From: Paraktedonobacter sp035294465
GTDB taxonomy: Bacteria > Chloroflexota > Ktedonobacteria > Ktedonobacterales > Ktedonobacteraceae
Direction of reading: 5' to 3'
NCBI GenBank assembly: GCA_035294465.1
Contig: DATGKW010000016.1
Span: 1 to 22,963 of the forward strand
Length of the DNA stretch: 22,963 nucleotides
Part shown: piece by piece, positions 14,780-22,857 of the stretch
How the letters are laid out: the number at the start of each line of letters is the position of its first letter
How positions within the stretch are numbered: the first letter of the stretch is position 1
Position numbers and translations under genes: made by a program
The notes under the pieces: model-generated
The model's input: the letters and a program-made list of their open reading frames with translations, nothing else
Database searches by the model: none
What the model was told of the DNA's origin: nothing

Positions 14780-14829
14780 ACAAAAAGAATAGTCTGGTGA
14801 GTATTCCCGTGAGTTCTGGAGGTATTCTT

Positions 14830-15063
14830 ATGCCCTTATACGAGTATTATTGTTCAGATTGCAAATCGAAGTTTGAATTACTGGTCAGCCACCAGCACGC
14901 CGACGATGTGGTCTGCACGAAGTGTCATAGCGAGAAGATACGCCGTTTGCTCTCTACGTTCGCCTTTGCCGGGAAGACCGATGGGAGCGCCAGCTACGAG
15001 GATTTCGATTCCTCGATGGACGGCGGGAGCTGCGGCTGCGGCGGCGACTGTGGCTGCCACTAA
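14830..15063 (+). CDS. FmdB-family zinc ribbon protein
   Basis: FmdB-type small zinc ribbon proteins are widespread and putatively regulatory; their molecular role is unknown. The protein is 77 residues. It begins with the family signature MPLYEYYC and has a zinc ribbon from C8, C11, C29 and C32. The C-terminus carries a second Cys/His-rich cluster (CGCGGDCGCH), as in many FmdB proteins. ATG 14830 follows TGGAGG with 7 bases; an in-frame upstream ATG at 14797 lacks the signature context and is not used. It heads a probable operon with the membrane protein (14 bases after) and perhaps the phosphoesterase. Confidence 0.9.
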   Translation: MPLYEYYCSDCKSKFELLVSHQHADDVVCTKCHSEKIRRLLSTFAFAGKTDGSASYEDFDSSMDGGSCGCGGDCGCH

Positions 15064-15077
15064 AAACGGATTCTCTC

Positions 15078-15590
15078 ATGTTTGATAAAGTAAGCTACCG
15101 GCGCGGCGTGATCGAGGGGATACTCCTCTACACGCTGGGCCGGTTGGGTGCTCTAATTACTCCCACAGCCTTCCCGGACTGGGTTGTGGTCGCGGCCCCT
15201 ATCTGTTTCCTTTTTCTTCAATTCCTCCTGGCTCCCTTCTGGGCCACGCGCAGGATCAAGCAGTTTAGCAAACGCGAGCGCCTGAGCAAGCGCTTCTGGC
15301 TGCTGGGGCCGCGTCTGGCCGCTATCTGCCTGGGCATCGATATCGTGATCTCGCTGGCTGCGGGCATGGCCATTTATACTTTTGATGGCATCCAGCAAGG
15401 GCCGGTGCTGGTTCGTCTCTTTGCAGCCGGCGCTACCCACCTCAATCTCCTGGATTTCGGCATCTACGAAGCAAGGAATGCTGCCGCGCTCTTCGCGTTC
15501 TGCACCCTGACCGTTGTCTGCACGCGCCTGGCTCAAAACGGCTTTCTGCGCTTCACCATGCCGGCAGGCGGCAAACGCGTTACGCTGTAA
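15078..15590 (+). CDS. Small integral membrane protein, unknown function
   Basis: I do not recognise this 170-residue protein. Hydrophobic segments are at about 36-56 (WVVVAAPICFLFLQFLLAPF), 80-102 (LAAICLGIDIVISLAAGMAI) and 136-153 (ALFAFCTLTVVC), with a weaker one at 14-30, so three or four membrane helices are likely. A very basic loop (RRIKQFSKRERLSKR) lies between the first two strong helices and probably faces the cytosol. No motif suggests an enzyme or transporter. The gene is 14 bases after fmdB with a weak ribosome site, and 23 bases before the phosphoesterase, so co-transcription is probable. Confidence 0.75.
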   Translation: MFDKVSYRRGVIEGILLYTLGRLGALITPTAFPDWVVVAAPICFLFLQFLLAPFWATRRIKQFSKRERLSKRFWLLGPRLAAICLGIDIVISLAAGMAIYTFDGIQQGPVLVRLFAAGATHLNLLDFGIYEARNAAALFAFCTLTVVCTRLAQNGFLRFTMPAGGKRVTL

Positions 15591-15613
15591 CTAATGTAAA
15601 GCAAGGAGATGTT

Positions 15614-16690
15614 ATGATATCGCAGAATAGCAAAGAGAGTCCGGCAAGCACTCTGGAAGCGTTGAGCGAGTTTGCAGAAAGAGATCAGCTTGAACCACCC
15701 GAAACGTATAAAGCCGCGCTCGCTGCCGCGCTCGCTCTTCTTTCACAGGAAGATGGTCTTCTCCAACTACCTGATCTGCCAACCATCATTATTCCCGATC
15801 TGCACGCCCGCCGATTAATGCTCATCGCCATTTTAGGCGCGCAACTCGCAGAAGGTCCGCACGCCGGCAGGCGGATCTTTGATCTTTTACAGCAGGGGCT
15901 TATCAATGTCGTCTGCGTTGGCGATATCGTGCATTCGGAGGAGCGAGACGATTGGGTGATTAATCGCGATGGTGAATGGACCGAGGAGCTTCTAGAAAAA
16001 GAGATGGTGCGCTCGCTGGGGGCAGGGGCGATGATGATGTACCTCAAAGTTCAGTATCCCGAACACTTCCACTGCTTGCGCGGCAACCACGACGATATGG
16101 CCGGAGAGCTGGCGGAGGATTTCAGGAAGTTCGTGGGTCTCAAGTTTGATGAGCATGACGAGCTGGTCTTTGTGGATGGCCGCCCCGTTGTAACCGGAGA
16201 CAAGGGAGAATCACGGCTTGTCAGGGAGTGGGTGCTGAGCAGGGAAGGTTGGGGCCAGCCCTTTCTGCAAACATGGGCGCAATTTGAAAGGTCGCTTCCT
16301 GTCTTTGCCCAGGCAACCTATTTCGTCGTCAGCCACACTCCGCCGCTTGTCCCGCTGTCCGAAGCCGAGATTCGCGAGGCGAGCAAATCGCGCGAGATCT
16401 CCCTGGAACTCACTTCGCGCCGTGGTATAAATGAAGAGGCCATTCGCGGGACCTTGAAAAACCTCGGCCTTGCAGAGCGTGTAGAACGCTGGTTTCATGG
16501 TCACAGCCGCGTCCCTCGCGAGATCAACGGCGGCAAGTATGAGGAGAGCCTGGATGGACTCGTGGTTCGCCTCAACAATCCTAAAAAGCATGTCTTTGCC
16601 TACGTGCCCGCTTCATATGACGAGCGGCATTTTGATCCTACCAGAGACGTGTACATCAAGTCGCCGCTGGAGGAGGCGTTTCACCGTTAA
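15614..16690 (+). CDS. Calcineurin-like metallophosphoesterase
   Basis: This is a metal-dependent phosphoesterase of the calcineurin/PPP superfamily. In 358 residues the dinuclear-metal motifs occur in order: PDLHA (D62, H64), GDIVHS (D104, H107), RGNHDD (N158, H159), VVSHTPP (H241) and HGHSR (H295, H297). The spacing to the third block and the fairly long insertions suit a protein-phosphatase-like or Ap4A hydrolase-like fold, but the classic GDxHG and GDxVDRG are altered, so the substrate is unknown. AAGGAG lies five bases before ATG 15614. It follows the membrane protein closely and ends 5 bases before the stop of the convergent FAD oxidoreductase. The first 50 residues are outside the fold. 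Confidence 0.82.
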   Translation: MISQNSKESPASTLEALSEFAERDQLEPPETYKAALAAALALLSQEDGLLQLPDLPTIIIPDLHARRLMLIAILGAQLAEGPHAGRRIFDLLQQGLINVVCVGDIVHSEERDDWVINRDGEWTEELLEKEMVRSLGAGAMMMYLKVQYPEHFHCLRGNHDDMAGELAEDFRKFVGLKFDEHDELVFVDGRPVVTGDKGESRLVREWVLSREGWGQPFLQTWAQFERSLPVFAQATYFVVSHTPPLVPLSEAEIREASKSREISLELTSRRGINEEAIRGTLKNLGLAERVERWFHGHSRVPREINGGKYEESLDGLVVRLNNPKKHVFAYVPASYDERHFDPTRDVYIKSPLEEAFHR

Positions 16691-16695
16691 GTGTA

Positions 16696-17928
16696 CTATA
16701 GCCCAAATCTGCCGGGTTCAAATAAATCCGCATCCTCCGCCTCTTTCCCCTGGATCATCTCGCCGAGCATCTGCGCGGCGTGGATGGTGTAGGCGTTGCC
16801 GTGACCGGTGTAGCCGCCCGCGATATAGCAGTAGCGCGTGCCGGGCAGCTTGCCCACCAGAGGCAGTGCGTCGGCGGAGAAGGCCATCACGCCGGCCCAG
16901 CGGGCCGCGATCTTCACATTGGGCAGATTGAGCGTTTCATGTACGAACGCGTCGAGATACTGCTGAACCTCGTCGCCTGGCGTCTCGTCGGCGACATTCT
17001 CCGTAGCGAAGGACCGATTGCGCCAGCCACCAACGATCAGACGGCCCGCGATCTGACGCCAGTACTGGTAGCCGTGATCCGCCGAGCATGGGCAGGGAAA
17101 AACCAGTTCGTCCAGCGGCTCTGTTGCGACTACCTGCCCCCTCGTGGGCGTGATGCACCTTGCCAGCCAGGTGAGGCCCAACTGCGCGTTGATCTCCGGC
17201 AGCCAGGCATTGGTCGCCAGGACCAGTCTGCCTGCGGCAAGCTTCCCCTTCGGCGTTGTCAGCGTAACGCCCTGCTCGTCCTCGGCGATGGCGTGGACGG
17301 GACTCTCCTGGTAGATCGTCGCTCCAGCCTGGGCCGCGAGCATGGCTATACCCGCGACATAGCGCACCGGATGCACTTCGCCATTGGCCGGGTGATAGGA
17401 GCCGCCGCGATAAAAGAGGCGCAGGCGCGGGGGAATATCGCGCAGCCCGACTGGCTCAACCTCCCAGCCGTCCTCGCGCAGCAGGGCCTCGTCGGCGCGC
17501 AGCTTTGCCAGTTCTGCCGCGCTGGCCGCCAGCTTCAGGCTGCCATTGCGTTTATAGCCACAGTCCCAGCCCTGCCCGGCCAGTTCCGCGATCAGTTCCG
17601 CTGCTAACTCGTGGTTATGCACCGTAAAGGCCCAGACGCGCCGCGCCTTCTCGCGCCCGTGTCGCTCAATCGTGGCAGCATACGATTCCGTCGTGCCGCA
17701 GGCCAGAAAACCGCCATTGCGCCCGCTGGCTCCCGCCGCAATCCTCCGACTCTCCAGCACCGTCACCCTCACACCTGCTCGCGCCAGCCATAGAGCTGCC
17801 GCCACGCCCGTAATGCCCCCGCCAATAATCGCCACATCAGCATATTGTGTGCCCTGCAAAGGGCCGGTTGCTAATCCAGGGAGATTGTCCGTAGAAAGAT
17901 CGTCTTGCCAGAATGATGTGCTGCCCAT
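16696..17928 (-). CDS. FAD-dependent amino-acid/amine oxidoreductase (DAO family)
   Basis: The protein resembles DadA/OrdL/PuuB-type flavoproteins that oxidise amines or amino acids with FAD. In 410 residues there is an ADP-binding loop GGGITG (36-41), a second FAD motif ASGRNGGF typical of the PuuB/OrdL branch, and the C-terminal IAGGYTGHGNAYT flavin-contact segment. Which amine it uses cannot be told; gamma-glutamylputrescine, sarcosine or glycine are candidates. It lies divergently beside the glycine cleavage genes, and glycine or sarcosine metabolism would fit, but context alone is weak. AGGAG lies five bases before ATG 17928. Confidence 0.85.
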   Translation of the reverse strand: MGSTSFWQDDLSTDNLPGLATGPLQGTQYADVAIIGGGITGVAAALWLARAGVRVTVLESRRIAAGASGRNGGFLACGTTESYAATIERHGREKARRVWAFTVHNHELAAELIAELAGQGWDCGYKRNGSLKLAASAAELAKLRADEALLREDGWEVEPVGLRDIPPRLRLFYRGGSYHPANGEVHPVRYVAGIAMLAAQAGATIYQESPVHAIAEDEQGVTLTTPKGKLAAGRLVLATNAWLPEINAQLGLTWLARCITPTRGQVVATEPLDELVFPCPCSADHGYQYWRQIAGRLIVGGWRNRSFATENVADETPGDEVQQYLDAFVHETLNLPNVKIAARWAGVMAFSADALPLVGKLPGTRYCYIAGGYTGHGNAYTIHAAQMLGEMIQGKEAEDADLFEPGRFGL

Positions 17929-17985
17929 TGTCGCTCCTGTTCGCTGCTCCTGAATTCGCGGTATGTCTGGCTCTATGGTAGCACA

Positions 17986-18087
17986 TTATTCCTGCTCCTC
18001 CTGCTTGCGATCAAACACCTCACCCAGAATCGTCGTCGCCTGCTTCTCCCCGACGCGCTGCATCAGGTTCTTGTGAGCGCGATCCAT
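17986..18087 (-). CDS. Possible small protein upstream of the oxidoreductase
   Basis: A 33-codon frame starts at ATG 18087 and stops at 17986, 57 bases before the FAD oxidoreductase start on the same strand. The peptide is highly charged and helical (VGEKQATTILGEVFDRKQEE). The frame stays open upstream (LTLRLFIQRRSRQ) into the gcvT promoter, so it may be longer or a decayed gene end. The ribosome site is poor and I recognise no family. The rest of 17929-18132 shows nothing else. Confidence 0.25.
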   Translation of the reverse strand: MDRAHKNLMQRVGEKQATTILGEVFDRKQEEQE

Positions 18088-18132
18088 CTGCCTGGAGCGA
18101 CGCTGAATGAACAATCGAAGGGTCAGCAAACC

Positions 18133-18161
18133 TCGACGCTGCCTCGAAAATCTGATATAGT
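18133..18161 (+). promoter_or_regulatory. Candidate promoter for gcvT
   Basis: TCGACG (18133-18138) and TATAGT (18156-18161) are separated by 17 bases, matching 4 of 6 and 5 of 6. The leader to ATG 18206 would be about 38 bases, too short for a glycine riboswitch. Confidence 0.5.
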
Positions 18162-18205
18162 GAAGCAGTTATTGTTCCCCTGATTTTGCAATGGAGCAAA
18201 CGATC

Positions 18206-19324
18206 ATGACAGCACAGGAAACCACGGGGGCCTCGCTGAAACGCACTCCACTGTATGAGCAGCATCGCCGACTGGGCGCGCGCCTGGTGGAATTTAGCGG
18301 TTGGGAGATGCCCGTGCAGTATAGTGGCATTTTGCAGGAGCATCGGGCCGTGCGCACGGCTGCCGGTCTCTTCGATGTCAGCCACATGGGAGAGTTCAAG
18401 GTGAGCGGCGCGGGCGCTGCGGCCTTTTTGCACTATCTCGTGCCCAATGATGTCTCTCGCCTGGCGATTAACCAGGCGCTCTATACACAACTTTGCCGGC
18501 CAGACGCGGGCGTGGTGGACGATCTCCTCATTTATCGGCTGGCCGAGAGCGATTATATGCTGGTAGTCAATGCGGGCAATATCGACAAGGACTTCGCCTG
18601 GGTCCAGCAGCAGAGCGCGGGCTACGAAGTCCAGCTTGTTAACCAGTCCGCTGAAACCGGTCTGCTCGCTCTGCAAGGGCCTGCCGCGCAGGAAATGCTC
18701 CAGCCGCTCACGCACATCGATCTCTCAGCCATTGCCTACTATCACTGCGCGCCAGGCGTGGTGAGCCGTACCAACTGCCTGATCTCGCGTACCGGCTATA
18801 CTGGAGAGCATGGTTTTGAGCTCTATTGCGCGTCTGATGATCTGGTTGATCTCTGGCAGGATCTGCTCGCCGCCGGGCAGGGGCATGGCCTGCTGCCTGC
18901 CGGCCTGGGCGCGCGCGATACCTTGCGCCTGGAAGCTGCGTACTGCCTGTACGGCCACGAACTGGATGAGACGACCAATCCGTTAGAGGCCGGCCTGGGC
19001 TGGACCGTCAAGCTAAACAAGGGCGATTTTATCGGGCATGATGCCCTGGTCCGCATCAAAGCAGAAGGCGTGAAGCGCAAGCTGGTGGGCATAGAGATGA
19101 TTGAGCGCGGCGTCGCTCGCGGCGGCTACGCCATCTATGACGGCGAGAGACAGATCGGCGTCCTGACCAGCGGCGCACCCAGCCCCACGCTCAACAAGAA
19201 CATCGGCCTGGGCTATGTCGAGGCCGCGCAGGCCATGCCGGGCAAGACTGTACAGATTGATATTCGCGGGCGACTCACCGCCGCGCAAATTGTGGCTTTG
19301 CCTTTTTATAAACGGACAAAGTAA
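18206..19324 (+). CDS. gcvT: Aminomethyltransferase, glycine cleavage T-protein
   Basis: GcvT takes the aminomethyl group from the lipoyl arm of GcvH, releases ammonia and forms 5,10-methylene-tetrahydrofolate. Signature parts are KRTPLYEQHRRLGARLVEF, SGWEMPVQY, GLFDVSHMGEF, the folate-binding Asp region VVDDLLIYRL, NAGNIDKDFAW, RTGYTGEHGFELY, LEAAYCLYGHELDE and the C-terminal TSGAPSPTLNKNIGLGYV. The length of 372 residues is normal. An in-frame ATG at 18191 lies just upstream, but TGGAG (18192-18196) nine bases before 18206 makes the latter likelier. It is first in gcvT-gcvH-gcvPA-gcvPB. Confidence 0.96.
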   Translation: MTAQETTGASLKRTPLYEQHRRLGARLVEFSGWEMPVQYSGILQEHRAVRTAAGLFDVSHMGEFKVSGAGAAAFLHYLVPNDVSRLAINQALYTQLCRPDAGVVDDLLIYRLAESDYMLVVNAGNIDKDFAWVQQQSAGYEVQLVNQSAETGLLALQGPAAQEMLQPLTHIDLSAIAYYHCAPGVVSRTNCLISRTGYTGEHGFELYCASDDLVDLWQDLLAAGQGHGLLPAGLGARDTLRLEAAYCLYGHELDETTNPLEAGLGWTVKLNKGDFIGHDALVRIKAEGVKRKLVGIEMIERGVARGGYAIYDGERQIGVLTSGAPSPTLNKNIGLGYVEAAQAMPGKTVQIDIRGRLTAAQIVALPFYKRTK

Positions 19325-19336
19325 AATAAGGAAACA

Positions 19337-19363
19337 CAGGGATCTTCCCCTGCTTTGTTTTTT
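19337..19363 (+). terminator. Hairpin with T-run between gcvT and gcvH
   Basis: CAGGG-N6-CCCTG (19337-19352) is followed by CTTTGTTTTTT (19353-19363). The stem is only five base pairs, so termination would be partial, an attenuator inside the gcv cluster. A second perfect hairpin (7-base arms, 3-base loop) follows at 19371-19387, just before the gcvH ribosome site AAAGGAG (19402-19408). Confidence 0.4.
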
Positions 19364-19370
19364 ATACAAC

Positions 19371-19387
19371 GTGCGTGGAGCACGCAC
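19371..19387 (+). other. Small perfect hairpin before gcvH
   Basis: GTGCGTG and CACGCAC flank a GAG loop. It lies about 15 bases before the gcvH ribosome site and could protect the 5' end of a processed gcvH message or slow RNA polymerase. Confidence 0.35.
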
Positions 19388-19415
19388 AGCAAATCGTCCG
19401 AAAGGAGTTAGAAGC

Positions 19416-19808
19416 ATGGCTGGCCTTACTCATCCTGCTGACCTGAAATATACTAAAACCGACGAATGGGTGCGCGTAGAGGGCGACGAGGCGACCATCG
19501 GCATCACCGACTACGCCCAGGACCAGCTCGGCGATATCGTCTACGTCGAACTGCCCTGGGACCCGCAGCCTCTAGCCGCTCAGCAGAAGTTCGGCGATAT
19601 CGAATCGGTGAAAGCGACCTCCGAGCTTATTTCGCCTGTCAGCGGCGAGGTTATCAGGGCCAACGAGACCCTCAAAGACAAGCCGGAACTCATCAATGAT
19701 AGCCCTTATAGCGACGGCTGGATGCTGGTAGTAAAACTTTCCAATCCCGCTGAACTGGATGGTCTGATGAGCGCTGCGGACTATGAAACGTATCTCCAGA
19801 GCCGCTAA
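19416..19808 (+). CDS. gcvH: Glycine cleavage system H-protein
   Basis: GcvH is the lipoylated shuttle that carries the aminomethyl intermediate from P- to T-protein and electrons to L-protein. The 130 residues have the family pattern EWVRVEGDEATIGITDYAQ, LGDIVYVELP, the lipoyl-lysine site ESVKATSE (K66), SPVSGEVI and YSDGWMLVVKL. Length and lysine are normal, so it should be functional. The frame runs open further upstream into gcvT, but AAAGGAG eight bases before ATG 19416 fixes the start. It is 91 bases after gcvT, with two hairpins between, and 149 bases before gcvPA. Confidence 0.97.
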   Translation: MAGLTHPADLKYTKTDEWVRVEGDEATIGITDYAQDQLGDIVYVELPWDPQPLAAQQKFGDIESVKATSELISPVSGEVIRANETLKDKPELINDSPYSDGWMLVVKLSNPAELDGLMSAADYETYLQSR

Positions 19809-19819
19809 AAGTATCTCTG

Positions 19820-19836
19820 CTTTTTCCGCCGGCTTC
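19820..19836 (+). repeat. 17-base intergenic repeat shared with 3842-3858
   Basis: CTTTTTCCGCCGGCTTC occurs exactly here, just after gcvH, and at 3842-3858 in the kinase-sodA hairpin. Both copies are downstream of a stop codon on the plus strand and are part of, or adjacent to, an intergenic hairpin. This points to a dispersed intergenic element. Confidence 0.6.
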
Positions 19837-19837
19837 C

Positions 19838-19912
19838 TCGCGCCTGTGGTGGTGGTGTGTGAGCAAAAGCACTCCGCGCCTTTCTTCATATGACACCACC
19901 ACAAGCACGCGA
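19838..19912. repeat. Imperfect long hairpin between gcvH and gcvPA
   Basis: TCGCG...TGTGGTGGTG (19838-19854) pairs with CACCACCACA...CGCGA (19894-19912), a stem of about 15 pairs with a small internal mismatch. The loop is about 40 bases. It may terminate or process transcripts after gcvH. It resembles the other intergenic hairpins here in size and position. Confidence 0.5.
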
Positions 19913-19919
19913 TGATAAT
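19890..19919 (+). promoter_or_regulatory. Candidate internal promoter for gcvPA-gcvPB
   Basis: ATGACA (19890-19895) and GATAAT (19914-19919) are 18 bases apart, each matching consensus at 5 of 6. It overlaps the right arm of the gcvH-gcvPA hairpin and lies about 40 bases before ATG 19958. The P-protein genes may therefore have their own start. Confidence 0.45.
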
Positions 19920-19957
19920 CTGTTACGCTCTTGTTCTTTACCACGGAGACCTTTTTC

Positions 19958-21310
19958 ATGAGCTACATACCCAATACATCGGAAGACCAGCGTATCATGC
20001 TTGAGAGGCTAGGTCTTGCCGATTTGGAGTCGCTGTTGACTCCGGTGCCCGAAGATGTGCGCCTGCGTCGCTCACTCGACCTGCCCGCCGCCCTCTCCGA
20101 GCCTGACCTTAAACGCCTGCTGAGCAACATGGCAGCCCGCAATAAGAGCCTGGATACGACGATCTCGTTTCTGGGCGCGGGCACCTACGATCATGACATT
20201 CCCAGCGTGGTTCCGCACCTGCAGCGCCGCTCCGAGTTCGTCACGTCCTACACGCCCTATCAGCCAGAAGTCAGCCAGGGCATGTTGCAAGCAATCTACG
20301 AGTTCCAGACGATGGTTGCCCAGATCACGGGCCTGGACATCGCCAATGCCTCGCTCTACGATGGCGCGACCGCGATGGTCGAGGCCATATTGCTGGCTCT
20401 GGGACCCGGCGGGCGGGGAGAAGTTGTGATCTCGCGAGGCGTCGATCCGCAGTACCGGCGCGTGCTGCATACCTATGCCCACGTGCGCGGCTTCAGCGTG
20501 ATCGAAGTGCCAACGGCCAATGGCGTGACCGATTTGAGCGCACTCAATGAGGCGGTCACGCCTGACACGGCTGCGGTCGTCATTCAGCAGCCCAACTTCT
20601 TTGGCAGCGTGGAGGATACGCGCGCTATCGAACCAATCGTCCACAAGGGCAAGGCCATCTTTATCGCGACCATCACCGAGCCGGCCTCGCTTGGCCTGCT
20701 GGCGTCTCCCGGTGAATACGGAGCCGATCTCGCCGTAGGCGAGCTTATGAGCTTTGGCAATCCTATGAGCTACGGCGGTCCTGCTCTCGGATTCATGGCT
20801 GCGCGCAGCAAGTATATGCGCCTGCTCCCAGGTCGCCTGGTTGGCCAGACCGTCGAGGAGGGCGGTGAAAAACGCACCGGCTACGTGCTGACCCTGCAAA
20901 CGCGCGAGCAGCACATTCGCCGCGAACGCGCAACGTCAAACATCTGCACAAATCAATCCTTGCTTGCCGTAGGAGCAACCATCTATCTGGCCGCGCTGGG
21001 CAAGCAGGGCTTCCGCGAGCTTGGCGAACTCTGCCTGCAAAAGGCCCATTACGCGCAGCGCCAGATTACCTCCGTGCCGGGTTTCAAGGCCGCGTTTCGC
21101 AGCCCGTTTTTTGATGAGTTCGTGATCGAATCGCCCGTGCGCATCGGGCAGTTACAGCGCGCGTTTGCGCAGGCCGGAATCATCGGCGGCTATCCACTGG
21201 CGCAGGACTATCCAGATATGCCCAACGCCATGCTTTTCTGCGTCACCGAAACGCGCACGCGAGCCGATATTGATCTGCTGGTCGATGTGTTGAAGGAGAT
21301 TCAAGCATGA
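19958..21310 (+). CDS. gcvPA: Glycine dehydrogenase (decarboxylating) subunit 1, P-protein alpha
   Basis: With GcvPB it forms the split P-protein, which decarboxylates glycine using pyridoxal phosphate and loads the aminomethyl group onto GcvH. The 450 residues match the separate N-terminal subunit. Typical parts are MSYIPNTSEDQRIMLERLG, FLGAGTYDHDIPSVV, SYTPYQPEVSQGMLQAIYEF, NASLYDGATAMVEA, QQPNFFG, GNPMSYGGPALGFMA and REQHIRRERATSNICTNQ. The PLP lysine is in the partner subunit. An earlier in-frame ATG at 19931 has no better ribosome site; GGAG nine bases before 19958 supports MSYIPN. The last four bases overlap gcvPB (ATGA), giving tight translational coupling. Confidence 0.96.
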   Translation: MSYIPNTSEDQRIMLERLGLADLESLLTPVPEDVRLRRSLDLPAALSEPDLKRLLSNMAARNKSLDTTISFLGAGTYDHDIPSVVPHLQRRSEFVTSYTPYQPEVSQGMLQAIYEFQTMVAQITGLDIANASLYDGATAMVEAILLALGPGGRGEVVISRGVDPQYRRVLHTYAHVRGFSVIEVPTANGVTDLSALNEAVTPDTAAVVIQQPNFFGSVEDTRAIEPIVHKGKAIFIATITEPASLGLLASPGEYGADLAVGELMSFGNPMSYGGPALGFMAARSKYMRLLPGRLVGQTVEEGGEKRTGYVLTLQTREQHIRRERATSNICTNQSLLAVGATIYLAALGKQGFRELGELCLQKAHYAQRQITSVPGFKAAFRSPFFDEFVIESPVRIGQLQRAFAQAGIIGGYPLAQDYPDMPNAMLFCVTETRTRADIDLLVDVLKEIQA

Positions 21311-22794
21311 GCAGCGAGAAATTGATCTTTGAAAAGGGCGCGCCAGGACGCCGCGCCGCGACTCTGACCGCCATGGATGTGCCTACGATACCGCTGGAGA
21401 GCGCGATCCCTCCAGAACTGCTGCGCCAGGACGCCGCGCCTCTGCCCGAAGTAAGCGAGATCGAGATTGTGCGCCACTACACCCATCTTTCGCAGCGCAA
21501 CTTCGGCGTGGATACCGGATTCTATCCGCTTGGCTCCTGCACCATGAAATACAATCCCAAGCTTAACGAAGACATGGCCGCGCTGCCCGGCTTCGCGCGT
21601 ATTCATCCCTTGCAGCCCGAAGAGACCACGCAGGGCGCGATTCAGATCTTTTACGAGCTGGAGCAGTACCTGGCCGAAATCGCCGGCATGGCCCGCGTGA
21701 CCTTACAGCCTTCGGCGGGCGCGCACGGCGAGCTAACCGGTCTGATGCTGATCAAGGCGTACCACGAGAGCAGGGACCAGGGCCAGCGCAACCTTGTGCT
21801 GATTCCTGATAATGCTCATGGCACCAATCCGGCCAGCGCGACCCTCGCGGGTTACAGGGCCATTGAGGTCAGGAGCGATCCCGCAACCGGCGGCATTGAT
21901 ACCGAACATCTCAAGCGGCTACTCGATGCCTATGGCGAACAGATCGCGGCCATCATGATGACCAATCCCAATACGCTTGGTCTCTTTGATAGCAAGATTG
22001 TCGAAATCGCGCAACTGGTTCACAGCGTCGGCGGCCAGCTCTACTACGATGGAGCCAACGCGAACGCGGTGCTGGGCATCACTCGACCGGGCGACATGGG
22101 CTTCGATGTGGTGCATTTCAACCTGCACAAAACATGCAGCACGCCTCACGGCGGCGGGGGTCCCGGTGCCGGACCCATCGGCGTCAAAGAGCATCTTGTC
22201 CAGTTCCTGCCCGGCCCGCTGCCTGCAAAGAACGAAAGCGGCGAATACTACTGGCAGGACCCCGGCCCGCGCTCCATCGGCAAAGTACGCGCCAATATGG
22301 GCAACTTCGGCGTACTCGTGCGCGCCTACACCTACATCCGCACGTATGGACCCGATGGCTTGCTGCACGTCGCCAAGAGTGCCATTCTCAACGCCAACTA
22401 TCTCAAGCACGAGCTGGCCAGCGACTACGAAATCGCCTATCCGCAGCTCTGCCAGCACGAATTTATCGCTACGGCGCAGCGGCAGAAGGAAGAGAGCGGC
22501 GTCACTGCCACCGACATCGCCAAGCGCCTGCTCGACTTCGGCATACATGCGCCTACCATCTACTTCCCGCTGATCGTCCACGAGGCCATGATGATCGAAC
22601 CAACCGAGACCGAGACACGCGAGACGCTCGACACCTTTGTCAGCGTCATGCGCCAGATTGCCGAGGAAGCGCGTACCAATCCTGAGATCGTGAAAACCGC
22701 GCCGCATAGCACTCCCATCGGTCGTCTTGATCAGGCGCTGGCCGCGCGCAAACCCAACCTGCGCTGGACGCCGGGACAGGAAATCACGCACTAG
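21307..22794 (+). CDS. gcvPB: Glycine dehydrogenase (decarboxylating) subunit 2, P-protein beta
   Basis: This subunit holds the PLP-binding lysine, K275 in HFNLHKTCSTPHGGGG. Other marks are HYTHLSQRNFGVDTGFYPLG, SCTMKYNPKLNE, LQPSAGAHGELTGL, DNAHGTNPASA, MMTNPNTLGLF and YYDGANANAVLG. The 495 residues are a normal length for the split form found in Firmicutes, Thermotogae, archaea and many Chloroflexota, in contrast to the fused enzyme of Escherichia coli. It starts at the ATGA overlap with gcvPA, preceded by AAGGAG. The L-protein and lipoate genes are not in the window. Confidence 0.97.
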   Translation: MSSEKLIFEKGAPGRRAATLTAMDVPTIPLESAIPPELLRQDAAPLPEVSEIEIVRHYTHLSQRNFGVDTGFYPLGSCTMKYNPKLNEDMAALPGFARIHPLQPEETTQGAIQIFYELEQYLAEIAGMARVTLQPSAGAHGELTGLMLIKAYHESRDQGQRNLVLIPDNAHGTNPASATLAGYRAIEVRSDPATGGIDTEHLKRLLDAYGEQIAAIMMTNPNTLGLFDSKIVEIAQLVHSVGGQLYYDGANANAVLGITRPGDMGFDVVHFNLHKTCSTPHGGGGPGAGPIGVKEHLVQFLPGPLPAKNESGEYYWQDPGPRSIGKVRANMGNFGVLVRAYTYIRTYGPDGLLHVAKSAILNANYLKHELASDYEIAYPQLCQHEFIATAQRQKEESGVTATDIAKRLLDFGIHAPTIYFPLIVHEAMMIEPTETETRETLDTFVSVMRQIAEEARTNPEIVKTAPHSTPIGRLDQALAARKPNLRWTPGQEITH

Positions 22795-22857
22795 ATTCGG
22801 GAGATTTATTGTCACAGCGAAAACGCCTGGAGCAAAAGCGGAGAAAGAAGAGCAAGT

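Noticed and set aside
17929..18205. Glycine riboswitch upstream of gcvT
   Set aside because: The predicted leader is only about 38 bases and I see no tandem glycine aptamer consensus in the whole gap.
18020..18715. 231-codon minus-strand frame across the gcvT start
   Set aside because: It is antisense to well-conserved gcvT and has no recognisable domain.
21919..22815. 298-codon minus-strand frame across gcvPB
   Set aside because: It is antisense to a highly conserved catalytic subunit; no motif and no ribosome site.
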